Shown in pieces: positions 54,410 through 63,666 of a DNA stretch of 64,000 bases (within the stretch, counting starts at the first letter, position 1; every line of letters starts with the position of its first letter). The notes below the pieces were generated by a model, which was not told the DNA's origin, did no database searches, and was given only the letters and a program-made list of their open reading frames with translations. The position numbers and the translations under genes are program-made. The DNA is from Oscarella lobularis (lineage: Eukaryota; Porifera; Homoscleromorpha; Homosclerophorida; Oscarellidae): assembly GCF_947507565.1 (NCBI RefSeq), contig NC_089185.1, positions 2,046,001 to 2,110,000 of the forward strand, written 5' to 3'.

Positions 54410-54697
54410 ATGAGTCACGAAATGCTGATGGAAGCTGTTCGTGGCTACCCCTGCCTTTGGCAGGTAAGTAGCCCCGTTTACAGAGACCTTCGGGCAAAGG
54501 ACAACGCCTGGAAAGTTGTCGCAACCGTCGTGGGTGCAGCGGTCGACGAATGCTGCGCTGGCTGCAGTCTTCGCGACCGCTACGTCCGCGACCTGCGAAA
54601 GGTTCGCAAGTGGCGAACCGGCGATCCTGGCCCGCCACCCGAATCCCATTGGCCTCTCTTTGAGCCGATGGGATTTCTTGAGAAAACAGTTATATAA
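54410..54697 (+). CDS. MADF (Myb/SANT-like) domain protein, Harbinger companion type
   Basis: From ATG 54410 the frame reads MSHEMLMEAVRGYPCLW, SSPVYRDLRAKDNAWK, SLRDRYVRDLRKVRKW and HWPLFEPMGFL. This is the MADF pattern with its three conserved tryptophans partly kept; the RRRWRSLRDR core is altered to CCAGCSLRDR. An earlier in-frame start at 54311 lies in the terminal-like sequence. PIF/Harbinger elements encode such a DNA-binding partner next to the transposase, and the terminus at 54150 agrees, but no transposase is present here. Confidence 0.65.
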   Translation: MSHEMLMEAVRGYPCLWQVSSPVYRDLRAKDNAWKVVATVVGAAVDECCAGCSLRDRYVRDLRKVRKWRTGDPGPPPESHWPLFEPMGFLEKTVI

Positions 54698-54817
54698 GGT
54701 ATATACGTAAAGCACAATTTATAATTTGATGCATAAACTGTATAAACTCTGCCAAAAACGTTTACGACTGTGGCAAATTTTAGCGCAACGGCATTCGAGG
54801 AAAGGTGCTCGGAGATA

Positions 54818-54837
54818 CAGTGCGTGCCAGCATAAAT
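54818..54837 (+). repeat. Relic terminus of the Tc1/mariner-like family
   Basis: CAGTGCGTGCCAGCATAAAT after TA differs at two positions from the terminus at 44185. No partner terminus was found within a few hundred bases. Confidence 0.55.
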
Positions 54838-54989
54838 GGCCACAAAACGCGCTCTAAGATCACTGTAGATCATTCGCTGCAAGACATACAGTGTCACTGT
54901 GTGTCAACCTGACCCTTGCACGTGACCGTGGCATAGGGTCAGGTCAATCGGGAGGGAGGGATGTGTTGCACCCCGCACTGTGAAGTGCG

Positions 54990-55775
54990 GCCCAATCACA
55001 GGCCGAGTTGACTGTGACGTGGTAAGTTTATTAGCTCTGCCATTGAACATGGCTGCCTGTTTACCTCAATTCTTTGCCGTGGACGAAGTGGACCGCGCCA
55101 TCGATTATGCGGCGACAAAATTGGGCGTCTTGAACGTATATCTCAAGCAGCGACGTGCTATTAGGGCAATCGTTCGAGGACGAGACGCCTTCGTATGTCT
55201 TCCAACAGGTTTTGGAAAAACCCTGTTTCTCTGCTTTTCCTTGGGTATTTGACTACATGAGAAGTGTCTCCTCCAAAGGCATCCTCATCGTCGTATCTCC
55301 GTTGTCGTCGTTGATGCTTGACCAAACCGACTCGCTTCGACAGAAGGGAATGACGGTGGGCTGCGTCAAAAACGCTCATCCTTTGAACAAAAAAGGCTGA
55401 CCCTCGACGGAAATTATCAGATACTTTTATTAGTCGAGAGCTCCTTCTTTGAAAGAAGGTGTGGAGGTCAATGGTTCGTTCTCACGTTTACGCGTCATCG
55501 CAATTGACGAAGCTCATTGTATTATAGACTGGTGAGCTGTGCAGCATCAATGTTCGTCAGCTCACTTCCACGCTCTCCTGGGGTCAAGAGTTTCGAAAGG
55601 AATATAACCATCTACGGGAGTCTCGAAGCTTGGCTCCAGAAAAGGTTTGCATTATGGCTGCTACTGCCACCGCTACGATGGTCGAGATAAAAGTGATCAT
55701 TTCGTCGCTTGGTCTGGTTAACCCAGAGGTAATATCTGCCTCGCCTAGCAATCAAACTTTTACTACGCTTTATCG
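54990..55775 (+). pseudogene. RecQ-like DNA helicase fragment
   Basis: The first frame gives VYLKQRRAIRAIVRGRDAFV and the Walker A CLPTGFGKTL (about 55200). After a 1-nt shift it continues ILIVVSPLSSLMLDQTDSL (motif Ia). In another frame near 55500 follow RVIAIDEAHCIIDW (DEAH box), then, after a gap of about 50 nt that may be an intron, QEFRKEYNHLR and IMAATATATMVE (motif III). Motifs IV-VI are not seen. It belongs to the RecQ family by the DEAH and TATAT motifs; such fragments are common as repeats in invertebrate genomes. Confidence 0.65.
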
Positions 55776-55799
55776 GAGTTTCCAAAATTGGAAGTAAAG

Positions 55800-56050
55800 T
55801 ATTCATAAAAAGCGTCGGATAGTCGCCAAGTGACGGAACAACGTTCAATGTAAGATATCTAAAGCCCATACCCCAGTTTAAATTTTGATCGACGCAAACA
55901 TGTTTCAAAATTTGCCTTTTTAGAATTGGTTGAATTTCCAACGAAGTGGTTATGACGTGGTATTAAACGGGTCTGTAGGTAAAGGTAGGTACTAAGTGTT
56001 CAGGGTGCGGCTTATAAACGAGGGCGACTAGTAATCGAAGATATACGGTA
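55800..56050. other. No gene recognised
   Basis: Short frames only, between the RecQ-like fragment and the Penelope-like RT. Confidence 0.4.
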
Positions 56051-56054
56051 CCAA

Positions 56055-56415
56055 CAAAAAATCCTGGATAATCTCGTATTCTCTACACAAAGGTAATCAG
56101 TACCTTGGTAGATGAATAGCGGATCGCTAGCAAACGCGATAAAACCGTGAGGGCTGTTTTATACCGACATGACTCGATCTTCTGGGCCGAATACGAGACC
56201 GATAGTTAGCGGGTGTTCCGGGCCCACAGAGAAACTCTCAGAATACTTAGATTACATCATGAACCCTATTGCCCAAACTAAGACTTCCTACATTCGAGAT
56301 AGTAAGCAGTTTTTCAGTCTTATAGAACAAACAACTACATACCTTTACGTACCTGATTACCATCGACGTTAGCTGAATATACATCAGCATACCACAGCGC
56401 AAGGGTATGGATATC
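56055..56415 (+). pseudogene. Penelope-like reverse transcriptase, N-terminal part
   Basis: NTRPIVSGCSGPTEKLSEYL and PIAQTKTSYIRDSKQFF (56190-56320) match the RT of Penelope-like elements upstream of the palm. A 1-nt shift near 56360 and a TGA follow, then YISIPQRKGMDI in the frame that continues after the insertion. The frame is cut at GATATC (56410-56415) by the 3.1-kb element. Confidence 0.65.
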
Positions 56416-56569
56416 GGTCCGTGTACCTTGGGGCCATTTCCTTTTTGTAAATCCTAATTTATTTTTTGTAATTTCTAATTCTAATTTTCTAATTTCTAAT
56501 CCTAATTTTCAACTTTCTCAATCTAATTTTGTAATTACTTTTTCTAATTTTCTAATGTTCTAACCCTAA

Positions 56570-56705
56570 GTAAGTAAGTGAGTGAGTGAGTGAGTAAGTG
56601 AGTGAGTGAGTGAGTGAGTGAGTGAGTGAGTAAGTTACTCTGTCTGTCACTCACTCACTCACTCACTCACTCACTCACTCACTCACTCACTCACTCACGC
56701 ACGCA
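56570..56705. repeat. Palindromic (GTGA)n-(TCAC)n microsatellite
   Basis: About fifteen GTGA/GTAA units are followed after GTTACTCTGTCTG by about fifteen CACT units, so the two halves can pair. Confidence 0.9.
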
Positions 56706-56829
56706 CTCATTCAGTTTGTGTGCGTTAGTTTTTTTTTATGAGAACAAACATGAATTAATTAATAAAGAAAACCGTCTTACAATGTGATTCTGCAGAGTAC
56801 CATGTTGTCCAAATTTTGAACTACAGTAC

Positions 56830-57960
56830 GCCTTGACTAACCTTTGTTGATGGTGTTTGGATTAAAGGCCTACGATTCGTCTATTCCTGTGTTCCTCCAA
56901 CAAGTCCTGCACATATAGGAGCAGGACGTGTTCTCTTCCATGATCAGATCGAACTGTATCCCAAACTCCATGAGCCCATATCAAAGGTCTATATCGTAAA
57001 TAAACATATTTACTGGAGACAATAATAGTATAGTAGCTAAAACTTACTCAAAAAGTGACCCATAGATAGTGATAGGATTTTTGACTGGCATGACAGCAAA
57101 AGCAACTATCATGCCGCTGAAGCCATCGACAGCTGCATAAAGTGCGACACCATACATTACCAGTTTCTCATTTTGATCGATATGGATCTTATGACCAAAA
57201 TATTCAGCTGTGTAAGGTATTGGATTAGTTTGTCGCTCCGTTCGAGTGGTGCGAGCGTAATGATACACTGGTGCAACCATCTTCAGAGACTGTCCTATTC
57301 TTCGTTGACTTATTCGAAGTCCTCTAGCAGCAAAGAAACCTTTCATGACTTTTTACCCGTATGTTGGTCCGACCTGAAAATATAAATATTGTAGCTAATA
57401 ATCTCGCTTCTATCCGACTAGCCCACCCATTGACCGACCTCTTACACAGCTTCGTAAACGAGACGGTCGACTTCTGTCTGAGTCAAATTGGATCGAAAAA
57501 ATATGCCGTTCTTTCGACAAAATCTTCGAACACTACGGTCACTTATACGCCTTCTGGCGGGAAGCATCATTTGCAGCCTGACGCTGACGTTTTCAAACGT
57601 CTGTCCTTCTTCAATCCATTTTCTTACAACAGTAGGGTTTACATCGTCCATGCTTGGAATACGGGATACCAAATTGACGTCAGAAACGCATGCGTTCTGA
57701 CGCATTCGCGTTGTTCGCCCAACATGGCCGAGGAATTCACGCTGACTCGAGGCCGCACCAAAATGAGAATGCGCGAAGCCCAAGTGACGGCGGTTCGTCT
57801 GGCAACTTTGGTAAGACATTCTCCGATGCCATATCCTTTGTCTGAAAATCGCTGCAACGTGGTTCCAATAGGTCGCGGAAATAACTGTTCATCTACTTGA
57901 TACGGCGGGAACGAGGGTCGAGGTTCCGAACAGCGAAGGCATTTTTGACCTGTCTGGATT
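56830..57960 (-). pseudogene. rve-type integrase of the integrase/RING element
   Basis: Along the minus strand: VVRKWIEEGQTFENVSVRL and SDRSVRRFCRKNGI (helix-turn-helix, about 57620-57520), LTQTEVDRLVYEAV; after a 70-nt intron MKGFFAARGLRISQRRIGQS, then YFGHKIHIDQNEKLVMYGV (first D) and AVDGFSGMIV (57200-57090); after another intron WDTVRSDHGREHV (second D, about 56960) and IQTPSTK. A TAA in the codon before KVMKGFFA breaks the frame, and the catalytic-Glu exon is missing, so this copy is inactive. It is a different integrase family from the one at 25.8-28.8 kb. Confidence 0.7.
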
Positions 57961-58059
57961 CTGAAACGCCGCTCGGCTGACCGTCGGCGGCGAAACTCTC
58001 GCAAGCGAAGACCATCCTTCAGGACTGGGACCGTCGTTAGCGCAACTACGTCTCCTTCA

Positions 58060-59026
58060 ATGTCTGACGGTGGAGGAGGGTTTTCGTCAGGCGCCAGTGT
58101 CGCAAGGGGCTACAGCTCAGGCACGTCGTCAACAAGTTCTCTTATTTCTCCGTCGGCGAGCGCGTCGGTGTTTTGCGCCAAGCCCAAGTTCATGTCGCGA
58201 AAAGGAAAAGTGAGAGCTCATACAAAGACAATCGCCATTCGCGCTGCCCGTGTTCGAAACGGCAAGGTGAATCCTTTGCCGTCCCAGTGTCACATTAGTG
58301 TGACTGAGGCTAATGCAAATGTGCACTATATAACGGAGAGGGTTCGCGAGTCGTTCGAGGAAAATGATTTTGTTCTGGTGAGTAATAATGGGCTGGAGGT
58401 TATGGAAATGCCTGGGACACGAGGTAAGCATAGATTTACCGTTAGCGGGCTACTCTAACATGAATTTCAAAACGCGTTTAGGTCTGGCGTTTTGGGGACC
58501 TCCTGCACGCCACATTTTTGCAGTCCCAAATGATGATGTGGTGCAGACAATTTCTTCGTCTGATGAATCGGATGGCGCCGTCCGCCAAGCAAAAACTGCT
58601 AGGAAAGAAAGCCTCCCTACCGCATCGCCGAGCATTTTCAAGACGCTTATGGCTGTCGAAGCGAAAGTGAATGCTATTGATGACGCAATGTCTAAGAGCA
58701 AGATTCTGGACGGCGTCAAAAAGGCTATATTGGAAAGTTTTCAATGCTGCATTTGCCACTCCATGCCAATGACTCCGCTACCGATCGCATCCACCTGCTG
58801 TCAGAGGATTATTGGCTGTGCTACCTGTGTGAACGAATGGTTCGCAAATGACGACGAAGCTGTTAAGCACTGCCCTATGTGCAATGCTGAAAAAGGAAAG
58901 AATCGCACCATTGTTTCTTTGGAATTGATGCATTTTTGCGCGAAGCCAAGTCTATGGCTCCAAATGAAGAAGAGGGCAATAACGACGACACTATTCCTCT
59001 TCCTCAGCCTGACTCTGACTGAATAA
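58060..59026 (+). CDS. RING-finger protein carried by the integrase element
   Basis: Exon 1 (ATG 58060 to 58424) is Ser/Gly-rich and then reads VTEANANVHYITERVRES and DFVLVSNNGLEVMEMPGTR. A 57-nt GT-AG intron (58425-58481) joins GLAFWGPPARHIFAVPNDD. The RING-type domain follows at about 58745-58895: CCICHSMPM, CCQRIIGCATCVNEWF, HCPMCNAEKG, with cysteine pairs spaced as in RING/U-box-like E3 ligases. Beyond IVSLEL a 1-nt shift near 58930 separates the natural C-terminus DAFLREAKSMAP. The gene is otherwise open. It is divergent from the integrase, with about 100 bp between. A ubiquitin-ligase function is inferred from the fold only. Confidence 0.65.
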
Positions 59027-59039
59027 CTCTAAAACCATT

Positions 59040-59275
59040 GTCCGTTGACAAATTCTGGCTGTCCGTTGACAAATTCCGCAAATTCGTGAAACAGTAGCTA
59101 AAAGAGTGTTTCCAGCGTCTTTGAAGACGAGTTGAGTTAGTATAACGTTTTATGAAGACGAGTTGAGTTAGTATAAAGTTTTAGCGGTATACCATTCTTT
59201 CAGTACGCTATTGTAGACGTAAGAAAGTAATAAAGTTCCTGCAAGCAACGAATCTAGCAACGAATCTAGCTTTTT
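59040..59275. repeat. Short tandem duplications
   Basis: CTGTCCGTTGACAAATTC is repeated near 59040-59080, a 33-bp unit GAAGACGAGTTGAGTTAGTA twice at 59124-59185, and CAACGAATCTAG twice at 59247-59270. Confidence 0.8.
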
Positions 59276-59277
59276 TT

Positions 59278-59450
59278 GCTTACCTACTTACTTGCTTACT
59301 TACTTACTTACTAACTTACTTAGTTACTTACATACTTACTTGGTTACTTACTTACTTACTTACTTACTTACGTACTTACTTAGTTACTTACTTGGTTACT
59401 TACTTATTAACTTACTTACTTACTTAGTTACTCACTTACTTAGGGTTAGA
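59278..59450. repeat. (CTTA)n microsatellite
   Basis: About forty CTTA units, some changed to GTTA or CATA, at the inner edge of the right TIR of the integrase/RING element; it mirrors the GTAA/GTGA array at the left. Confidence 0.9.
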
Positions 59451-59524
59451 AAATATTAGAATTATAAATTACAAAAAATAAATTAGGATTTACAAAAAGG
59501 AAATGGCCACAAGGTACACGGACC

Positions 59525-60055
59525 GATATCGCGGTTAGAGACATTATTGTGCACACAGGAGACACCGAACGAGCAGAGTTCTGTAGAAAACTAATGGAAT
59601 TTGTCTTGTCTCAAAACGTGTTTATTTTCGATACAACAGTATACAGACAACGCCACGGTACCGCAATGGGGACTAAATTTGCCCCTCCGTTCGCGAACAT
59701 TTATATCGCTGACCTAGAAGAATCGTATTTGCAAGAATGCCTCGTACAACCGTCTCTATGGGTTAGATACATTGACGACATCATAATGAAGTGGGATCAC
59801 AGTCTATTCCGATTGATAGCCTTTATGGATAATCAAAACGATTTCGACCCAGACATTAACTTTACATATGACATTAGTCTCACTGAGTGTGTATATTTGG
59901 ATTTAGTTTTGACCAAAGGCCCTCGCTTTAAAGAACATCAGATTCTAGACACCTCAATACACATTAAGAAGACCAACAAGTTCATGTATATCCCGTACCA
60001 ATCCAGTCACCCAATAGGGGTTAAAACCCTTTCAATGATAAAACCCCATCCATGA
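59525..60055 (+). pseudogene. Penelope-like reverse transcriptase, palm and C-terminal part
   Basis: The frame reads on from the insertion: GDTERAEFCRKLMEFVLSQ, RQRHGTAMGTKFAPPFANI (RT motif with AMG...AP), WVRYIDDIIMKWDHS (catalytic YIDD, about 59770) and DISLTECVYLDLVLTKGP, ending PYQSSHP then a stop at 60055. The GIY-YIG endonuclease expected downstream in many Penelope-like elements is not seen. The catalytic aspartates are intact, but the upstream part has lesions. Confidence 0.75.
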
Positions 60056-60059
60056 GTTC

Positions 60060-61830
60060 CGGTGACGTTACACCTTCGAAGCCGGCGTGTACGAAAATGG
60101 ACCTGTACAAGATCTTAGGACTTAGCGTACTGCATTTACGTAACAATAAAGTCTTCGAAAATGACGTTCCTGTTGCGTTGGTAACTATGGAGTTAGGGGG
60201 CGTTTCCAAATAGCCGACAACCTAGCTTTTGCGATCTTCGGCAGCGGTTGGCTTACGTCGCATCCACTCGCGTACTCTTTGGGAAGATAGTTTAGATAAT
60301 GCCGAAGACGTCCATATGCTCTTTGAGTCATTTCGAGCGTGAAAAATCACTTTCGCGATCGACTGAAGTTCCTTAGGGGCCCCCGGAATTCCTTTGTGTC
60401 AAGCGATATTTCGAAGCGCTAAAAGCATTGATAATGAGTCTAAAAACGTGATGGTTTCTTATCGCGAAGTATCAGAAGAAGAAAACACCTACTTTTCGAG
60501 CGAGAAAAAAAGGGGTAGGGCACATTCCGGCCATCTTGAAGAAACTTCCGGGGTAGATTTCAGCGACTAGGAAGCGATGCGCGATGAAAGCAAGAGCAAT
60601 CGAAGACAATACGCGTCTACTAAAACACGAGAAAGGCGTCGAAGAGGCCGTGACGGTCGTCGATGAAAAGATAGCTTCCCGTATCGACAAAAACGACTGG
60701 AATCGAGCGATTCGGAGGTTTTAGTGACGTAAAGAATACATTACAAGAATTTTCGCATCAATTGCATGCCGTATTCTACAGTTTTTTAACTAAAGTGAAA
60801 TTTTTTCCTTATATTCGTTGTTATGACAAATAAAGCTTTATTAAAACTCTTTATTAAACACTTAGAGATAAAATTTGCAAAGGTTGCTACGTAAAATATC
60901 AAGTTCTTCGCGAGTAATTTTGAATCTCGCGGGATACATGCTCAGTTGCTGTTACCGGAAGTGACGTTCAGACCATGAAAGGTACATTGTAAGCGTTAAA
61001 GCTCATGAGTTGCAGCAACTCTTTAGTTGGAAGTATTACTCTAAAATTATTTTGATCTTTTTATTTCTAGTAATTATATAAGCGTGGATAATGCTTCTAG
61101 GAATGTCTTTCTTGTCACTCTTCTTCCTTTTTAGTTATATTTCGCCTTTCCTTGGCAGCTGCGTCCAGAAAAATCCTGTTCAGACTCCTTCGCATCTCGA
61201 TTTCGGACCAATGTCTCCCAGGGAAAGTTTCTTCGACCAGTCCTACATATATTAGATCCTTCAGTTAGTTGTAAAGGAAAAATTTATTTTTTCACCTATT
61301 AAATTTTGATACTTTTCTGAATTTGCTAATGGTTTCTGCTCTCGGCCATTCTTTGACTTGAGTAATCCACACGAACTGAGTTCCTTCTAAAAAACATTAT
61401 GTAATTATTTTGCAGAATAATGTTTTCTCCCTACCTTGGTATAAAACTCTGGCACTAGCTTTTTGGTCATTTTTATTGGATCGCCCGTTTCCTGAGAATG
61501 TTTCAAAATTGTCTTCAGTACTTTCACTTTTCCAACAGTTCTGAACTATTCATAAAAGTTATAGCTTTTGCAATTAAAATGCAATTTTCTATAGGAACCT
61601 CTCCGTTATTTTTTTCCTTTTTTAAATCCATGTTTTCTTCTGCGTGGTCTCCTGGTTCGTTTACTGACGGCGCACGTGGGATCAGAATCTGAAGAGCGAC
61701 GTCGAAACGATGCGCAGATGAAGCGACTTGACGTTACTGACGGGCAGGACGAGTAACAAAGAGAGACGACGACGATAAACACCAAAAAACCAGCAAACTC
61801 GGGAGCGATAGAAAAGGCGACTGATATCAG
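60060..61830. other. No gene recognised
   Basis: Only short frames occur on both strands. There is an AATAAA near 60830 on the plus strand. Nothing resembles a known family. Confidence 0.45.
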
Positions 61831-61831
61831 G

Positions 61832-61857
61832 GAGAGAGAGAGAGAGAGAGAGAGAGA
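61832..61857. repeat. (GA)n microsatellite at retrotransposon 3' end
   Basis: Thirteen GA units directly adjoin TTTATT (AATAAA on the minus strand) at the 3' end of RLE copy 1. Confidence 0.9.
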
Positions 61858-63497
61858 TTTATTAGAAGGACTCATAGAGCATGCTATACGCGAGGACTAT
61901 AAAGTCTACAACAGTGAAAGTAGCTAAACATACGCGATCAAATTAGCGGACGTGAGCCTGGCGCTCACGATCCGAAACAAGGTCGGGGCGGGAAGTAGAA
62001 CCATAGACACGGGACAATTTGTGGGTAATGACATTAGAGTTACAATATTGAATAAGGACGGACAGACGGCGACGCCAATAGCAGAGAAAAATATTCTTCT
62101 GCGCTCGCCCCTCAGCCCGTTCGACGACACGACCCACAGACTGAAGGAAATCCAGGGCCGACTGGCCCCAACGACCAAAGTGCTCGGCCACGATTGGGAT
62201 GAATTTGGCAGTCGAACCGGCGGATCTTTGGCATGTGCGATATTTGGAGATCTTCTCCTCGCGAATTAAGGCGGCTGCTCCATCTTCGACAGCCGAGCGG
62301 CGCGATGCTTCCGAGCTCCACGGGTGAGCGAGGGAAATGTCAAGATCGAAGCACTCCCCGGTACCGGAGCCAAAAGCGACGATGTCCGGACGGTTGTCAT
62401 TGTTGACATATTCATATCTCGGCTCCATTTTGCAGACAAGGCCCGCATCACGGACGCAGTCGGCCCACCCCGAAACAACGCAGTTGTGAGCCCAAACTGG
62501 ACCTGCCCCGAACTTGCAAGTGAGCAAGTGATAGCCGCTCCGGTCGATGTTTGCATTGCATTCGCAAGTGGAGACGCCCGCAGCAAAGGGAGAGGATCAC
62601 CCAACCTCAAAGATGCCGCTAAGCGAAAATCGCAAGGTTTCAGTGCGAGCATCCATGAGGTGGGCAAAGCCTCCAACCAACGGCCAGCGAGTTTCCCTTG
62701 GCAGGAGCGAAGACGAGAGATGTCGTGGTTGTCCAGCGCTAACGAAAAAACCGCTTTCATGCGAACTTCATCTACTTCGGACTTGAGGCGGTGTTGAAGC
62801 TTGTCCTCCGGTGATAGTAGATCGCTGATACATTGAATCGGCGAATCCGAAGCTGAAGAACCCAAAAGCTTCCGGTAGCTGGACAACGCGCATTGTAGGG
62901 CAATCGAGACATACGACCCTGGCAGCAAGATAGCATCCGTTTGTAACATGGGGAACCGATCCGGAAGTGATTGCAAGGTATGGCTCCAGCCAGCCAGAAA
63001 GGAGGCATCTACGATAGACGATAGTAATGGGACACCAAACCCCCCCAAACGGATGGGAATGGTCGCCTGTTGCCATTGAGCGAGCGAAAGATGGTTGAGG
63101 ATGAGGGACGACATGAAGGTCGATTTCGTCATATCATCATGCAGTGATGCAGCTCGAGAGAGCAACTCCGATGGAATGGTTCTACCGAGATGGTTCAAAT
63201 TCGTTGCATGACAATGCCGCAGAAGGAGCAACGCGCATTGAGGGTCTTCCAAAACCGAAATCTTGTCGCAAAGCTCTTTCCCTTTTGAAGCCAATTTCAA
63301 ACAACTGTCAGAGACGAAGTCGTCCGAACCAATTGGCGATCCCAAAATTATCGTGCCGTCGGAGCGACAAGGCAGCTGTTGCGATTCCGATGTAAACGTC
63401 GTCTTGCGCGAGAAGATTTCGCACTTGTGATCGGCTACGATAAGGTGAAGGTCGGCAAATGAGGACTTTAGCTGATCAAACGCTTTCAAAGATGACG

Positions 63498-63500
<3 letters not shown>
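61858..63500 (-). pseudogene. RLE-type non-LTR retrotransposon, copy 1, 5'-truncated
   Basis: On the minus strand the frame begins at the (TC)n tract near 63500 with SSFADLHLIVADHKCEIFS and TIILGSPIGSDDF, the part of a reverse transcriptase just after the YxDD box; the palm core is missing. After RLGDPLPL a 1-nt shift near 62590 leads to the zinc knuckle CECNANIDRSGYHLLTC (about 62560), then the restriction-like endonuclease motif NRPDIVAFGSGTGECFDLD (RPD...D, about 62400), and the C-terminal FGRWGQSALDFL and YWRRRLSVLI, with the stop at 61943. The 3' UTR of 85 bp ends AATAAA followed at once by (TC)n. CCHC knuckle plus RPD-x-D place it among R2/NeSL/R4-like elements; the exact clade is open. 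Confidence 0.75.

Positions 63501-63540
<40 letters not shown>
63501..63540. repeat. (GA)n microsatellite between retrotransposon copies
   Basis: About twenty GA units lie between the truncated 5' side of copy 1 and the 3' end of a short remnant. Confidence 0.95.
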
Positions 63541-63544
<4 letters not shown>

Positions 63545-63618
63545 TTTAAATATAAAATGCACAAGACAGGCCATAGGCTAGGACAAATGTCAACAGTAGT
63601 AAAGATAGCTAGACTAAC

Positions 63619-63624
<6 letters not shown>
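63541..63624 (-). mobile_element. 3'-UTR-only remnant of a related retrotransposon
   Basis: The 84 bp end with AATAAA (minus strand) against (TC)n, like copy 1, and share words such as AGTAGCTA/GATAGCTA with its 3' UTR, but otherwise differ. It has (GA)n on both sides. Confidence 0.55.

Positions 63625-63662
<38 letters not shown>
63625..63662. repeat. (GA)n microsatellite at 3' end of copy 2
   Basis: About nineteen GA units directly abut the TTTATT of copy 2. Confidence 0.95.

Positions 63663-63666
<4 letters not shown>

Larger units (their letters stand above)
56416..59524. mobile_element. Integrase/RING element with TIRs and tetranucleotide arrays, inserted in the Penelope-like RT
   Basis: The ends GGTCCGTGTACCTTG are inverted at 56416 and 59524, with about 70 bp nearly identical (GGCCATTTCC, TTTTTGTAAATCCTAATTT), each leading inward into AACCCTAAGTAAG and then a tetranucleotide array. 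GATATC lies directly outside on both sides (56410-56415 and 59525-59530). Inside are a minus-strand integrase (57960-56830) and a plus-strand RING protein (58060-59026), back to back. The RT reading frame continues across the site when the element and one GATATC are left out. Confidence 0.8.

Noticed and set aside
60472-60690. Minus-strand frame of 72 residues
   Set aside because: No motif, no neighbour, and the region is otherwise non-coding.
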